NCBI GenBank assembly: GCA_019163175.1
Contig: JAFLKN010000037.1
Location: forward strand, 41,582 to 105,581
Direction: 5' to 3'
DNA length: 64,000 nt
From: Prolixibacteraceae bacterium
GTDB lineage: Bacteria > Bacteroidota > Bacteroidia > Bacteroidales > Prolixibacteraceae
Shown here: piece by piece, positions 1 through 9,559 of the stretch
Layout of the letters: every line of letters begins with the position of its first letter
Numbering within the stretch: the stretch's first letter is position 1
Notes under the pieces: model-generated
Database searches by the model: none
What the model saw: only the letters and a program-made list of their open reading frames with translations
Told to the model about the DNA's origin: nothing
Translations under genes and position numbers: made by a program

Positions 1-1118
1 TTTTTAAACGATTCATGTTTCGTTTTCAACGGTTCTGTCACATTCAGTGGCTCATCATCATCAAGATTAATATCAAAGTCTAATCCTATATTATCCTGAT
101 AATCAAGTTGCACAACTTCTGAAGGAGCCTGGAACAAACGGTTCGGATTTACGTCAAACCCAGTTGCAATAATGGTCACGCTAATCTGATTTCCGAGTTT
201 AGGGTCGCAGCCATTTCCCCATATAATTGTAGCATCCTGCCCAGCTTCATCCTGCAAAAAGTCAATAATTTCGCCAATCTCGCCCATGGTTATTTCTTCA
301 GTTCCTGAAATAATATTGAGCAAAATGTCTTTCGTCCCATGAATGCTGCTGCTATCGAGCAGTGGAGATTCCAATGCCTGGGTAACAGCTTTCATGGCAC
401 GGTCGGGGCCATCAGCATATCCGGTACCCATAATAAAAACTTTGCTACCAGACATAACCGTACTAACGTCAGCAAAGTCGATGTTGATATTACCATGAAG
501 TGTGATAATTTCGGCAACTCCCTTTACAGCGGTAGTAATAATATTGTCAGCCTTTTTAAAGGCCTTGGAGGCCGGCAGATTTCCGTATATTTTATGCAAT
601 TTTTCGTTGCTGATCACAAGCATACTGTCCACGTGCTCTTTCAGTTTTTCAACTCCTTCGAGCGCCTGATCGAATCTTCGCTTTCCTTCAGATTGTGATG
701 GAATAGTTACTACCGCAATGGTAAGTATCTCCAGTTCGCGAGCCAAACGGGCAATAACAGGAGCAGCGCCAGTTCCGGTTCCACCTCCCATTCCGGCCGT
801 GATAAATACCATTTTGGTTGTTCCTTCGAGTACATTGCGGATGTCATCCAGATTTTCAATGGCGGCTTGTTCGCCTTGTTCCGGCATGTTTCCGGCACCC
901 CTGCCCTCAGTAAGAGTTACACCCAACTGAATCCGGGTAGGCACCGGGTTGTTTTGCATCGCCTGTGCATCGGTATTACAAACCATAAAATTTACACCTT
1001 CAATGCCTTCTTCAAACATGTTTTTGACAGCATTGCACCCACCTCCGCCAACACCAATAACCTTGATAATGGAAGAGTCTGCGTGTTCTAATCCGAAGTT
1101 AAGTATTTCATCGATCAT
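1..1118 (-). CDS. ftsZ: cell division protein FtsZ (partial, C-terminus beyond left edge)
   Basis: FtsZ is the tubulin-like GTPase that polymerises into the cytokinetic ring. The minus strand reads from an ATG at 1116-1118 (MIDEILNFGLEHADSS) to the window edge, giving 372 codons without a stop. The glycine-rich loop (GVGGGGCN) lies near residue 22 and the tubulin signature GGGTGTG near residues 109-115. The T7-loop region follows, and the visible end enters the acidic, variable linker (DFDINLDDDEPLNV). The short C-terminal peptide that binds FtsA is not in the window. It is the last visible gene of the dcw cluster, 76 bp after ftsA. The identification is certain; only the length is unknown. 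Confidence 0.97.
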   Translation of the reverse strand, partial: MIDEILNFGLEHADSSIIKVIGVGGGGCNAVKNMFEEGIEGVNFMVCNTDAQAMQNNPVPTRIQLGVTLTEGRGAGNMPEQGEQAAIENLDDIRNVLEGTTKMVFITAGMGGGTGTGAAPVIARLARELEILTIAVVTIPSQSEGKRRFDQALEGVEKLKEHVDSMLVISNEKLHKIYGNLPASKAFKKADNIITTAVKGVAEIITLHGNINIDFADVSTVMSGSKVFIMGTGYADGPDRAMKAVTQALESPLLDSSSIHGTKDILLNIISGTEEITMGEIGEIIDFLQDEAGQDATIIWGNGCDPKLGNQISVTIIATGFDVNPNRLFQAPSEVVQLDYQDNIGLDFDINLDDDEPLNVTEPLKTKHESFK

Positions 1119-1194
1119 AAGGCAGCAACGATTATATTTTGAATTAAGATCTTCAATTTACCCAAGAACTGAATGATTTAAACCAGGAAGATTA

Positions 1195-2496
1195 CTAAAA
1201 TTTACCAGATTCACTCATTTCAGTATCGGCTGTATTTTCATCAAAAAAACTTATAACTGTTTGTACAATTTTCGTTTGAACTATCGATATAATGCCAGGT
1301 CCGGTTGGTTCTGGTCTAGTTTTTTTCTTCCGCTGTTTACCGTTAATCAGATTTCCTTCTAATGCAGCCATATTCAGAAGGCCCAACACCGTAGAAAACC
1401 TGGGATCGTAAACTTCCTTTCGCGGAACGAAGTTGTTCAGATTGGGTTTTCCAATCCTTACATCATAGCCTGTGTGGAACTTAATGAGCTGCGAAAGATT
1501 TGGCAACAGCGATGTACCTCCGGTAATTACAATTCCGGCGCCCAATTTATCGGCATAACCCGATTTGCGTATCTGGTAAAAAAAGTGAACCACAATCTCT
1601 TCCATTCGGGCCTGAATGATATGAGCCAAACTCTTAAACGACATTTGTTTGGGCTCCCAACCGTTACGCTGAATGGTTACAACCTTATTTTCAGGAGCAA
1701 AATCAGCAATAGCCTGACCGAACTGAAGTTTCATGGATTCAGCATCTTTGGCTGTAATGGAACATCCTTCTTTGATGTCTTTGGTAATTACATTTCCTCC
1801 GAACGGAACCATCGAAGTGAAGCATAAAACACCATCATAGAAAATAGAAATCTTAGTTGTTCCACCGCCAATATCGACCAATGCCACACCGGCTTCTTTC
1901 TCATCCTGAAGCAAGACGACTTCAGAAGAAGCTATTGGATCAAGAATAGCTTTGCGCACCTGAATAGCCCCGCCTTCGAAACACTTCGAGATGTTGCGTT
2001 GATATGAATCAGGTGCCACGTGTATTTTATAAGTGCCTTCCATTTTCTTGCCGACTGAACCAACCACCCCATTGGGAACAGGTTCTCCATCGATGGTATA
2101 GGACTCGTGGTTGATGTGATAAATGAACATTCCTTCGTCGAGCCTAACATTTTTTGCCTGCTCCATCATCTGGGCTACCTCATATTCAGTTACAGGATCG
2201 TTACCGAGATTCTTTTGCTGCTTCGAAGTCAGGGTTATCAGGTGTTGTCCGGAAATATTCACGAACACATCGGAAATCTCGGTGCCACAATCCCGTTCAG
2301 CCTGCCCCACAGCATCACTGATGGCTGCAAACGTCTCTTCCACATTCACCACCACTCCCCGATTTACTCCTCGCGACGCACTATGTCCAAGTCCAACAAT
2401 CTGGATTTTACCCTCTTCATTCTTTTTTCCGGCAAGGGCTACGATCTTTGTAGACCCAATGTCAACTGCTGCAAAAATTTTCTCGTTCTTGTCCAT
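1195..2496 (-). CDS. ftsA: cell division protein FtsA
   Basis: FtsA is an actin-fold ATPase that tethers FtsZ filaments to the inner membrane and recruits later divisome proteins. The 433-residue product begins MDKNEKIFAAVDIGSTKIVAL, with the phosphate-1 motif DIGSTK, and carries the phosphate-2 motif ALVDIGGGTTKIS near residue 205 and the adenosine motif GIVITGGTSLLP near residue 330. The C-terminal segment (KIVQTVISFFDEN) could form the membrane-targeting amphipathic helix, although about 14 further residues follow it. It lies 3 bp downstream of ftsQ and upstream of ftsZ, the usual order. Confidence 0.96.
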   Translation of the reverse strand: MDKNEKIFAAVDIGSTKIVALAGKKNEEGKIQIVGLGHSASRGVNRGVVVNVEETFAAISDAVGQAERDCGTEISDVFVNISGQHLITLTSKQQKNLGNDPVTEYEVAQMMEQAKNVRLDEGMFIYHINHESYTIDGEPVPNGVVGSVGKKMEGTYKIHVAPDSYQRNISKCFEGGAIQVRKAILDPIASSEVVLLQDEKEAGVALVDIGGGTTKISIFYDGVLCFTSMVPFGGNVITKDIKEGCSITAKDAESMKLQFGQAIADFAPENKVVTIQRNGWEPKQMSFKSLAHIIQARMEEIVVHFFYQIRKSGYADKLGAGIVITGGTSLLPNLSQLIKFHTGYDVRIGKPNLNNFVPRKEVYDPRFSTVLGLLNMAALEGNLINGKQRKKKTRPEPTGPGIISIVQTKIVQTVISFFDENTADTEMSESGKF

Positions 2497-2499
2497 AAT

Positions 2500-3255
2500 C
2501 TACTTTTTTGTACAAACAACCTGGTTCCGATATTTCACACTAATGGTCTTATACCTGTTCCATCCCATATTTTTAAATCCCTGCTGGTATACGGCTCTCA
2601 AATTCCTAAACTTTAATTCATATTCATCCGGGGCTCCAAATTCTATAAGGCAATCGCCAACTTGCGGCACCATCATCAATTCCCCATTTGCCAAAATAAA
2701 AATCTGTTCAATCTGCGCTCGCCAAAATTCATCCTTATTAATAAAATCGGCCATTTTCAAAACGCCCTTCTTAATTATCTCATCCGGAATCGTTCCAGTA
2801 GCCATCAAAATGCGTTCAATGTATTTGGGCGATGTCGGAATAATTATTCCATCCTTATCCAAATAATAATCTTCAGTCGAGTTTTTAATCCTGACTACTG
2901 GAGTGCGCTGATCGACACTAATAATCAGCTTTCCAGTAAACGACATTCCTTTCGATTCAACTTTCCTGAATATTTCAACATTATTCAATGTAGTAAACGA
3001 ACTTAATTTTGCTTCTAGCTTATTGATATTAATTGCCGAAAGTTTGTGCCCGATAATAGGTTCTCCCGACTTTTCGATCATACCGGCAATTTCAGCTTCG
3101 TCCATGAAACGCGGTGAGTTGGGATTTATATTCACCTCAACTGACTGGCACCTCACGGCAATCCACTGGCTGTACGCAAAATAAACGGTGAATCCGATTG
3201 CCCCAACCAGACAAATCCATGCTAATATGACCAATATCTTTTTAACGATCTTCAT
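2500..3255 (-). CDS. ftsQ: cell division protein FtsQ
   Basis: FtsQ is a bitopic inner-membrane protein of the divisome. The 251-residue product has a short cytoplasmic N-terminus, one hydrophobic segment at about residues 7-27 (ILVILAWICLVGAIGFTVYF) and a periplasmic part with a POTRA-like region followed by the FtsQ beta domain (VRIKNSTEDYYLDKDGIIIP). FtsQ is poorly conserved in Bacteroidota, so position between murC and ftsA weighs heavily in the call. Its start overlaps the end of murC by 14 bp, which suggests translational coupling. Confidence 0.88.
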   Translation of the reverse strand: MKIVKKILVILAWICLVGAIGFTVYFAYSQWIAVRCQSVEVNINPNSPRFMDEAEIAGMIEKSGEPIIGHKLSAININKLEAKLSSFTTLNNVEIFRKVESKGMSFTGKLIISVDQRTPVVRIKNSTEDYYLDKDGIIIPTSPKYIERILMATGTIPDEIIKKGVLKMADFINKDEFWRAQIEQIFILANGELMMVPQVGDCLIEFGAPDEYELKFRNLRAVYQQGFKNMGWNRYKTISVKYRNQVVCTKK

Positions 3256-4630
3256 ACTTCAATAATTGCTCTTTTACCGGCTCAACCAGGTTATCGATAT
3301 CGCCAGCTCCCATCATGATCACTATGCCAGGTTTAAATGCACGAGCCAGTGCAGGCAATTCAGCTCTTGTACAAATTATCTTGTTTTTATTTTTTATCTG
3401 ATTAAAAATTAATTCGGAGCTAACACCTTCAATCGGCAGCTCGCGTGCCGGATAAATATTGAGCAGTACGATTTGATCGAGCAAATCGAGACTGGCTGCA
3501 AAGTCGGTGGCAAAATCTTTGGTTCGGCTGTAAAGATGCGGCTGAAATACACCAGTCAATGTCCGGTGTCTGTAAATATCGCGAACCGACTGAATCGTTG
3601 CACGCAGTTCTGCCGGATGATGTGCATAATCATCAATCAACACAAATGATTCGTTATTCAGGTGAATGTCGAACCTCCGTTTTACTCCTGAATACGTAGC
3701 AAGCGCTTCTCGTATTGCCTCAGTTGAAGCCCCTGCTAAAATGGCCAGCGCCACTGCAGCAACAGAGTTCTCCACATTCAACAGACCGGGATAATTCAGC
3801 ACCAATTTCTCTATTCTAAATTCGGGTGTTTTCAGATCAAACTGATAATAGCCATCTTTCAACTCGATATTTTCGGCACAAAAATCAGCTGTTTCAGTAA
3901 TCGAATACGAATACAGCTTGTACTTTGATGAAAGATCATGCCCAATTGGAAGTCCTTTTTTTAAAACCAGCGAACCACCTTCTTTAATATTCCCGGCAAA
4001 CAGGCGGAAGCTTTCAATCACCTTTTCGTGCGATCCGTAAATGTCCAAATGATCAGCATCCATGGAGGTGATAACGGCCAATTCAGGGAGAAGATGAAGG
4101 AACGAACGGTCGAACTCGTCGGCTTCAGCAACAATCCACTCGCTGCTTGTGGAATCGAGTAATAAATTGGTTTGGTAATTTTTCGATATGCCTCCCAAAA
4201 AAGCGGAGCAACCTAATGTTGAAGTTTTCAAAATGTGTGCAGTCATGGTCGAAACAGATGTTTTCCCATGTGTTCCGGCTACAGCAATTGTACGACGACT
4301 GTTGCAAATAATTCCCAGAACCTCGGCCCGTTTATGAATGCTGAATCCGCGATCGATGAGGGCATTTAATTCGGCATGTGTTACCGGGACAGCAGGAGTG
4401 TACACAATAAGCGAATTAGATACGTCAAGATTGGCAGGCAATAGCGATGGATTATCATCGTAGTGCACCACAATACCTTCGGTTTCAAGCTGTGCTGTTA
4501 ACTCAGTAGCGGTTCGGTCGTAACCCGAAACAGTGATGCCCTGACTCGCAAAATAACGTGCCAAAGCGCTCATTCCAATTCCCCCAATACCAAGGAAATA
4601 CACTTGCTTTATGTCGGTAAATTTCAGCAT
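3242..4630 (-). CDS. murC: UDP-N-acetylmuramate--L-alanine ligase MurC
   Basis: MurC adds L-alanine to UDP-MurNAc in the cytoplasm, the first amino acid of the peptidoglycan stem peptide. The 462-residue product has the N-terminal Rossmann motif GIGGIGMSALA, the ATP-binding P-loop AGTHGKTS near residue 118, and central and C-terminal Mur ligase motifs (AEADEFDRSF, DDYAHHPAE). The length is normal for the family. A 1-bp gap follows murG and the 3' end overlaps ftsQ. No ddl gene lies next to it, unlike in many proteobacteria. Confidence 0.97.
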   Translation of the reverse strand: MLKFTDIKQVYFLGIGGIGMSALARYFASQGITVSGYDRTATELTAQLETEGIVVHYDDNPSLLPANLDVSNSLIVYTPAVPVTHAELNALIDRGFSIHKRAEVLGIICNSRRTIAVAGTHGKTSVSTMTAHILKTSTLGCSAFLGGISKNYQTNLLLDSTSSEWIVAEADEFDRSFLHLLPELAVITSMDADHLDIYGSHEKVIESFRLFAGNIKEGGSLVLKKGLPIGHDLSSKYKLYSYSITETADFCAENIELKDGYYQFDLKTPEFRIEKLVLNYPGLLNVENSVAAVALAILAGASTEAIREALATYSGVKRRFDIHLNNESFVLIDDYAHHPAELRATIQSVRDIYRHRTLTGVFQPHLYSRTKDFATDFAASLDLLDQIVLLNIYPARELPIEGVSSELIFNQIKNKNKIICTRAELPALARAFKPGIVIMMGAGDIDNLVEPVKEQLLKYEDR

Positions 4631-4631
4631 T

Positions 4632-5735
4632 CTATTTTTTTAATACATCCAAAATCACATCTACAATATCTTTAGCCGCATTGGGTCTAGCCAGTTTTAG
4701 AATGTTTTCTGACAGGCTTTTTAACCGCGGTTTATCATCGAGCAATTTAAAGGTCTCTTTTAACAATTCATCTTTCGAATCGGCATCTTTTATTAACAAA
4801 GCGGCCTGATTTTCAACCAAAGCCATTGCGTTTTTGGTTTGATGGTCTTCGGCCACATTGGGTGACGGAACCAAAACCGATGGTTTACCCAACAAGCAAA
4901 GTTCAGAAATAGTGCCTGCACCTGCCCGCGAAATAACAACATCGGCCAAAGCATAAGCCAGATCCATGCGCGAAACAAATTCCATTGGATACAAATTACC
5001 AGGTGTATTTTCCCCTAGTCGTTCCAACATTTCTTTATAATAGTAACTTCCTGTCTGCCAAATTATTTGTGCATCAGAATTTTGTATCAATTTAAGATTA
5101 GCCATAACACTTTCGTTCAGTGTTCGTGCGCCCAAACTTCCACCCACAATTAAAACCACAGGTTTGTTTGCTTTCAGCTTGAAATAGTCAAAGGCTTCAG
5201 CCTTATCCAGAATTGCTTCAATCAGGTTTTTACGAATCGGATTACCCGTAAGCACAATTTTATCAGCCGGGAAATACCGTTCCATATTGGGATAGGCCAC
5301 ACAGATTTTTTTCACTTTTGCAGCCAGTAACTTATTGGTTACACCAGCATACGAATTCTGCTCCTGAAGTACAGCCGGGACACCTTTACGAACCGCAGCC
5401 TTCAGCACCGGACCGCTGGCAAATCCACCTACACCAATAGCCACATCAGGCTTGAAATCGTCAATAACTTTATTCGCCAAACGCATGCTTTGAAATAGTT
5501 TCCAGAAAAAAGTGAGCATTTTAAACGAAGGTTTGCGTGGGAAACCCATTACCGGAAGACCAACAATACGGTAACCGGCAGCAGGAACGCGTTCCATTTC
5601 CATTTTTCCCAAAGCACCAACAAACAGAATATCGGATTCAGGGAAACGCGACCTTAGCTCATTTGCAATCGAAACAGCCGGAAAGATATGTCCTCCGGTT
5701 CCTCCTCCACTCACTATGACTTTTAACTTTTCCAT
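4632..5735 (-). CDS. murG: UDP-GlcNAc--undecaprenyl-PP-MurNAc-pentapeptide transferase MurG
   Basis: MurG is the membrane-associated GT28 glycosyltransferase that converts lipid I to lipid II. The chosen ATG at 5733-5735 (MEKLKVIVSGGGTGGHIF) puts the glycine-rich loop right at the N-terminus, as in the family. The reading frame is open further upstream but overlaps ftsW, so the longer start is not credible. The product is 367 residues. Visible motifs include LQEQNSYAG in the acceptor domain, VVGGSLGARTLNE-like residues around 195-205, and the donor-binding SRAGAGTISEL near residue 265. Confidence 0.96.
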   Translation of the reverse strand: MEKLKVIVSGGGTGGHIFPAVSIANELRSRFPESDILFVGALGKMEMERVPAAGYRIVGLPVMGFPRKPSFKMLTFFWKLFQSMRLANKVIDDFKPDVAIGVGGFASGPVLKAAVRKGVPAVLQEQNSYAGVTNKLLAAKVKKICVAYPNMERYFPADKIVLTGNPIRKNLIEAILDKAEAFDYFKLKANKPVVLIVGGSLGARTLNESVMANLKLIQNSDAQIIWQTGSYYYKEMLERLGENTPGNLYPMEFVSRMDLAYALADVVISRAGAGTISELCLLGKPSVLVPSPNVAEDHQTKNAMALVENQAALLIKDADSKDELLKETFKLLDDKPRLKSLSENILKLARPNAAKDIVDVILDVLKK

Positions 5736-5736
5736 A

Positions 5737-6954
5737 TTACATGGCCTGATCTTCGTTAGGCACATCAGCCAAAACCAATGGTTCGGCAGGTACCTTATTT
5801 TTCTGATTATTTGCACTCACCGCCAAAATAATTCCAAATGATGCGGCAGTAAATAACATCGACGAACCACCCATACTTATCCACGGCAAAGGCTGACCGG
5901 TTACAGGAACTGCCCCAACCGAAACCGCCATATTTATAAATGCCTGAAAGGTCATTAAGAGTACCAACCCTGTTACCATAAATGCAGGGAAAGTCCGATC
6001 GCAGCGCCGAACAATAATTACACCCCTGAACAGTAAAATCAAATAAAGCAAGGCCAGAACTACGCCACCAACAAATCCGTATTCTTCAATAAAAATGGCG
6101 TAAATAAAGTCGTTGTAACCAGCCTCCATATAGTTACTCACCTCACTATTTCCGGGACCTTTCCCCATAATCCCACCTTCAAAAATAGCGAGTAAGGCAT
6201 ATTCTTCCTGCTTGGTTCCGGTTACCTCCTCTTTCTTGTCACTAATAAAAAAGTCATCGATTCGGCTCTTTACAGTCTGAATACGACCGATACTTCCAAT
6301 GGAATCCGGGAACATACTTGCAGAAGCATAGATTAACATGACAACAATGATTCCCATTCCCATCAGAGAAAGGATATATTTATAGGAAACACGGGCAATC
6401 AACATGAGAATGATAATCGTAAAAAACACCAACGCGGCTGTCGAGAAATTACTCAGGAAAATGAGAAAGCAAACTCCAGCAGAAACACCGGTAATCCAAA
6501 AAAAAGCGTTTTTCAATTCATCTTCGGTTCGCTGAGCTTTCGACAGCAACCGCGAAGCATACATAACAAGCGCTATTTTAGCCAACTCCGCCGGTTGAAA
6601 GCTAAAGAAAGGAAGCGTTAAGGAGCGGGAAGTTTCTTTATCTGTACTTCCTGTGTATTTATATTGAATGATTGCTAAAATCAGGGTTAAAAAAGTCAGG
6701 ATGATTAACAGTGGCGAAATTCTAAAGTAAAAAACAACCGGAACAACATTTATAAGGAAGAGCATAATACCGAAGCCAGCAAGGATAAAAGCCACTTGCT
6801 TTGCCAGAAAATACAATGTATTACCATTGGCCTCGCGATAGGCTAGTTTACCTGTTGCGCTGTACACAATGACCAATGAAATCAGTGACAAAAAGATAAG
6901 CACAACCCAAAGTGTACGGTCCCCCTTAAATATTTTAGCCAGTCTTGCTGCCAT
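5737..6954 (-). CDS. ftsW: SEDS peptidoglycan polymerase FtsW
   Basis: FtsW is the septal SEDS-family glycosyltransferase that polymerises lipid II together with FtsI. The 405-residue product has about ten hydrophobic segments, the SEDS motifs KLAYREANGN near the N-terminus and QPAELAKIALVMY after TM4, and the C-terminal signature GQPLPWISMGGSSML. The loop between TM7 and TM8 contains the typical EEYGFVGG. The ends abut murD (1-bp gap) and murG (1-bp gap). Confidence 0.95.
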   Translation of the reverse strand: MAARLAKIFKGDRTLWVVLIFLSLISLVIVYSATGKLAYREANGNTLYFLAKQVAFILAGFGIMLFLINVVPVVFYFRISPLLIILTFLTLILAIIQYKYTGSTDKETSRSLTLPFFSFQPAELAKIALVMYASRLLSKAQRTEDELKNAFFWITGVSAGVCFLIFLSNFSTAALVFFTIIILMLIARVSYKYILSLMGMGIIVVMLIYASASMFPDSIGSIGRIQTVKSRIDDFFISDKKEEVTGTKQEEYALLAIFEGGIMGKGPGNSEVSNYMEAGYNDFIYAIFIEEYGFVGGVVLALLYLILLFRGVIIVRRCDRTFPAFMVTGLVLLMTFQAFINMAVSVGAVPVTGQPLPWISMGGSSMLFTAASFGIILAVSANNQKNKVPAEPLVLADVPNEDQAM

Positions 6955-6955
6955 G

Positions 6956-8293
6956 TTATAACTCCCTTACTGCATGTTTAAACTGACGACCACGATCTTC
7001 GTAATTTTCGAACAAATCGAAACTTGCACAAGCCGGCGATAGCAAAACGGTGTCGCCGGTTTTTGCCAGATAATAAGCTGAACGGACGGCATCTTCCATC
7101 GATTGTGTTTCAACCATATCAATTCCAAGATTCCGGAAAGCATCAAGTATTTTTGAATTATCCAGGCCAAGGCAAACGATAGCTTTTACTTTCGATTTGA
7201 CCAACTCGTACAACTCCGAGTAATCGTTTCCCTTATCAATTCCACCCACAATCCATACTGTTTTCTGATTCATGCTTTCGAGGGCATACCAGGTTGAATT
7301 GATGTTGGTGGCTTTTGAATCGTTGATGAATTCAATACCATGAACTTTCAAAAAACGCTCGAGCCGGTGCTCAACACCTTTAAAGTCGGCCATGCTCTCA
7401 CGAATTTTTTCGTTCCTGATATTAACTGCCATTCCTGAAATACCTGCGGCCATCGAGTTGTAGGTATTGTGACTTCCCTGTAATGCAATATCTAAAATTG
7501 ACATAGTAAAAATATTTTGTTCCCAGTTAATAATCATTTTGTTTTCAATAATTCCGGCACCTTCAACGGGTGGCACGCCCAGTCCGAAGGGCACACATTT
7601 GGCGGCTAGCTTTCGTGTCATCATTTCATGGTTCACCACCGGATCGTCGGTACAATAAATAAATACATCATCGGCAGTCTGGTTTTGTGTGATCCTGAAC
7701 TTGGAATCGACATAGTTCTGCATTTTGTATTCGTAGCGGTCGAGATGATCGGGAGTAATATTCAGTAAAATGGCTATGTCGGCTTTAAACTCATACATTC
7801 CATCCAATTGAAAGCTACTCAGTTCGATCACATAATAGTCAAAATTGTTTTCGGCCACCTGCCAAGCCATGCTTTGTCCAACATTACCAGCCAGACCCAC
7901 ATTTAATCCTGCTTTCTGAAACATGTGGTAAATAAGCAGTGTAGTTGTAGTTTTACCGTTACTTCCGGTTATGCAAACTTTTTTTGCTGAAGTGTACCTA
8001 CCGGCAAACTCAATTTCCGATATCACCTTAGTGCCTTTTTCCTTCAGCTTTTTAATCAATGGCGCTTTATCAGGAATGCCCGGACTTTTCACCACCAAAT
8101 CGGCATTCAAAATCTTTTCTTCCGTGTGTTGTCCTTCCTCAAATTCGAATTGACGTTCGGTCAGCTCATTTCTGTACTTCTCCTTGATCGCTCCCAAATC
8201 CGACACAAACACATCGAATCCCTGTTTGCGTGCCAGGATGGCTGCACCAATTCCGCTCTCTGCGGCTCCTAATATGACTACGCGTTTGCTCAT
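6956..8293 (-). CDS. murD: UDP-N-acetylmuramoyl-L-alanine--D-glutamate ligase MurD
   Basis: MurD adds D-glutamate to UDP-MurNAc-L-Ala in the cytoplasm. The 445-residue product starts MSKRVVILGAAESGIGAAIL (nucleotide-binding N-terminal domain), carries the P-loop TGSNGKTTTT near residue 110, the carbamylated-lysine region and the Mur ligase motif LNITPDHLDRY, then the C-terminal FINDSKATNINST and SPACASFDLFENYEDRG. It sits 4 bp after mraY and 1 bp before ftsW, consistent with one transcript. Confidence 0.97.
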   Translation of the reverse strand: MSKRVVILGAAESGIGAAILARKQGFDVFVSDLGAIKEKYRNELTERQFEFEEGQHTEEKILNADLVVKSPGIPDKAPLIKKLKEKGTKVISEIEFAGRYTSAKKVCITGSNGKTTTTLLIYHMFQKAGLNVGLAGNVGQSMAWQVAENNFDYYVIELSSFQLDGMYEFKADIAILLNITPDHLDRYEYKMQNYVDSKFRITQNQTADDVFIYCTDDPVVNHEMMTRKLAAKCVPFGLGVPPVEGAGIIENKMIINWEQNIFTMSILDIALQGSHNTYNSMAAGISGMAVNIRNEKIRESMADFKGVEHRLERFLKVHGIEFINDSKATNINSTWYALESMNQKTVWIVGGIDKGNDYSELYELVKSKVKAIVCLGLDNSKILDAFRNLGIDMVETQSMEDAVRSAYYLAKTGDTVLLSPACASFDLFENYEDRGRQFKHAVREL

Positions 8294-8297
8294 TCTG

Positions 8298-9548
8298 TTA
8301 ACGCATTTTCAAGGTTACAATAGTTAATACGGCCAATACAATTCCCACAATCCAGAACCGGGTAACAATTTTTGCTTCCGGAATTCCCTGTTTCTGAAAA
8401 TGATGATGGATTGGACTCATCAGAAAAACCCGACGTCCTTCGCCGTATTTCCTTTTGGTATATTTAAAATAACTGACCTGAATAACTACAGAAAGGTTTT
8501 CGATAACGAAGATTCCACACAGAATCGGGATAAGAATTTCTTTCCGGATGATGATGGCAAAAACAGCCAAAATACCTCCCAAAGCCAGACTACCGGTATC
8601 GCCCATAAAAACCTGTGCCGGATATGAATTGTACCACAGAAATCCGACGGTAGCACCAATAAATGCAGAAATAAAAACCGTAAGCTCACCCAAATTAGGT
8701 ATATACATGATGTTCAAGTATTCGGCATAAATGACGTTACCACTAACATACGCCAGAATTCCAAGCGTGGCGCCGCTTATTGCCGAAGTTCCTGTTGCCA
8801 GACCATCAATTCCGTCAGTCAGGTTTGCTGCATTTGAAACGGCAGTGATAATTAAAATAATGGCCAGTGCATAAACTACCCAACTCCACGCTTTTGCACT
8901 ATCACCCATAAAAGACACCAACTTGGCATAACTGAATTCATGATTCTTTATGAATGGAATGGTTGTTCTGGTAGATTTTACCGGTATGGTCACATGCTGT
9001 AATCTCGTCTGACCGGTAACACTATCAGTAACCATTTCCTTTACAAACATTCCGTTTGAATCAACTACCCGCTGACGAACAACCACGTCATCTGAAAAGT
9101 ATAAAGTCGCTGCAACGATGATGCCCAATGAAACCTGACCTAAAATCTTGAATTTGCCAGCCAGTCCCTTTTTGTCTTTCAGGAATACCTTGATGTAATC
9201 GTCAGCAAAGCCAATCAAACCGAGCCAAACGGTAGTGATGAGCATGAGGATAATATAAATGTTGTCGAGGCGTGCAAACAATAATGTTGGAATGATGATG
9301 GAAGCCAGAATAATGATACCACCCATTGTAGGCGTTCCCTTTTTTTGTAGCTGACCTTCGAGACCTAAATCACGAACCTCTTCGCCAATTTGTTTGCGCT
9401 GTAAAAATTTGATCAGCCTTTTCCCAAATCCGATTGTAATGAGCAACGAAATAATGATTGCAGCACCCGACCGAAATGAGATGTATTGAAACATACCCAA
9501 TCCGGGGATATCCCAATCTTTTAGCAGCTGATACAAATGATAAAGCAT
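8298..9548 (-). CDS. mraY: phospho-N-acetylmuramoyl-pentapeptide transferase MraY
   Basis: MraY is a polytopic inner-membrane enzyme that transfers phospho-MurNAc-pentapeptide to undecaprenyl phosphate, making lipid I. The 416-residue product has about ten membrane segments and the catalytic motifs [20 protein letters not shown] and the histidine cluster [11 protein letters not shown]. It is longer than the E. coli enzyme (about 360 residues) because of an extra region around residues 145-190 that includes [11 protein letters not shown] and the segment leading to PFIKNHEF. This kind of insert is common in Bacteroidota (from memory). It lies 11 bp downstream of murE. Confidence 0.97.
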   Translation of the reverse strand: MLYHLYQLLKDWDIPGLGMFQYISFRSGAAIIISLLITIGFGKRLIKFLQRKQIGEEVRDLGLEGQLQKKGTPTMGGIIILASIIIPTLLFARLDNIYIILMLITTVWLGLIGFADDYIKVFLKDKKGLAGKFKILGQVSLGIIVAATLYFSDDVVVRQRVVDSNGMFVKEMVTDSVTGQTRLQHVTIPVKSTRTTIPFIKNHEFSYAKLVSFMGDSAKAWSWVVYALAIILIITAVSNAANLTDGIDGLATGTSAISGATLGILAYVSGNVIYAEYLNIMYIPNLGELTVFISAFIGATVGFLWYNSYPAQVFMGDTGSLALGGILAVFAIIIRKEILIPILCGIFVIENLSVVIQVSYFKYTKRKYGEGRRVFLMSPIHHHFQKQGIPEAKIVTRFWIVGIVLAVLTIVTLKMR

Positions 9549-9559
9549 AGTTTCTTATT

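Noticed and set aside
2123..2866. 247-codon plus-strand frame across ftsA and ftsQ.
   Set aside because: Antisense of two well-supported genes, Ser/Pro/Phe-rich and without motif.
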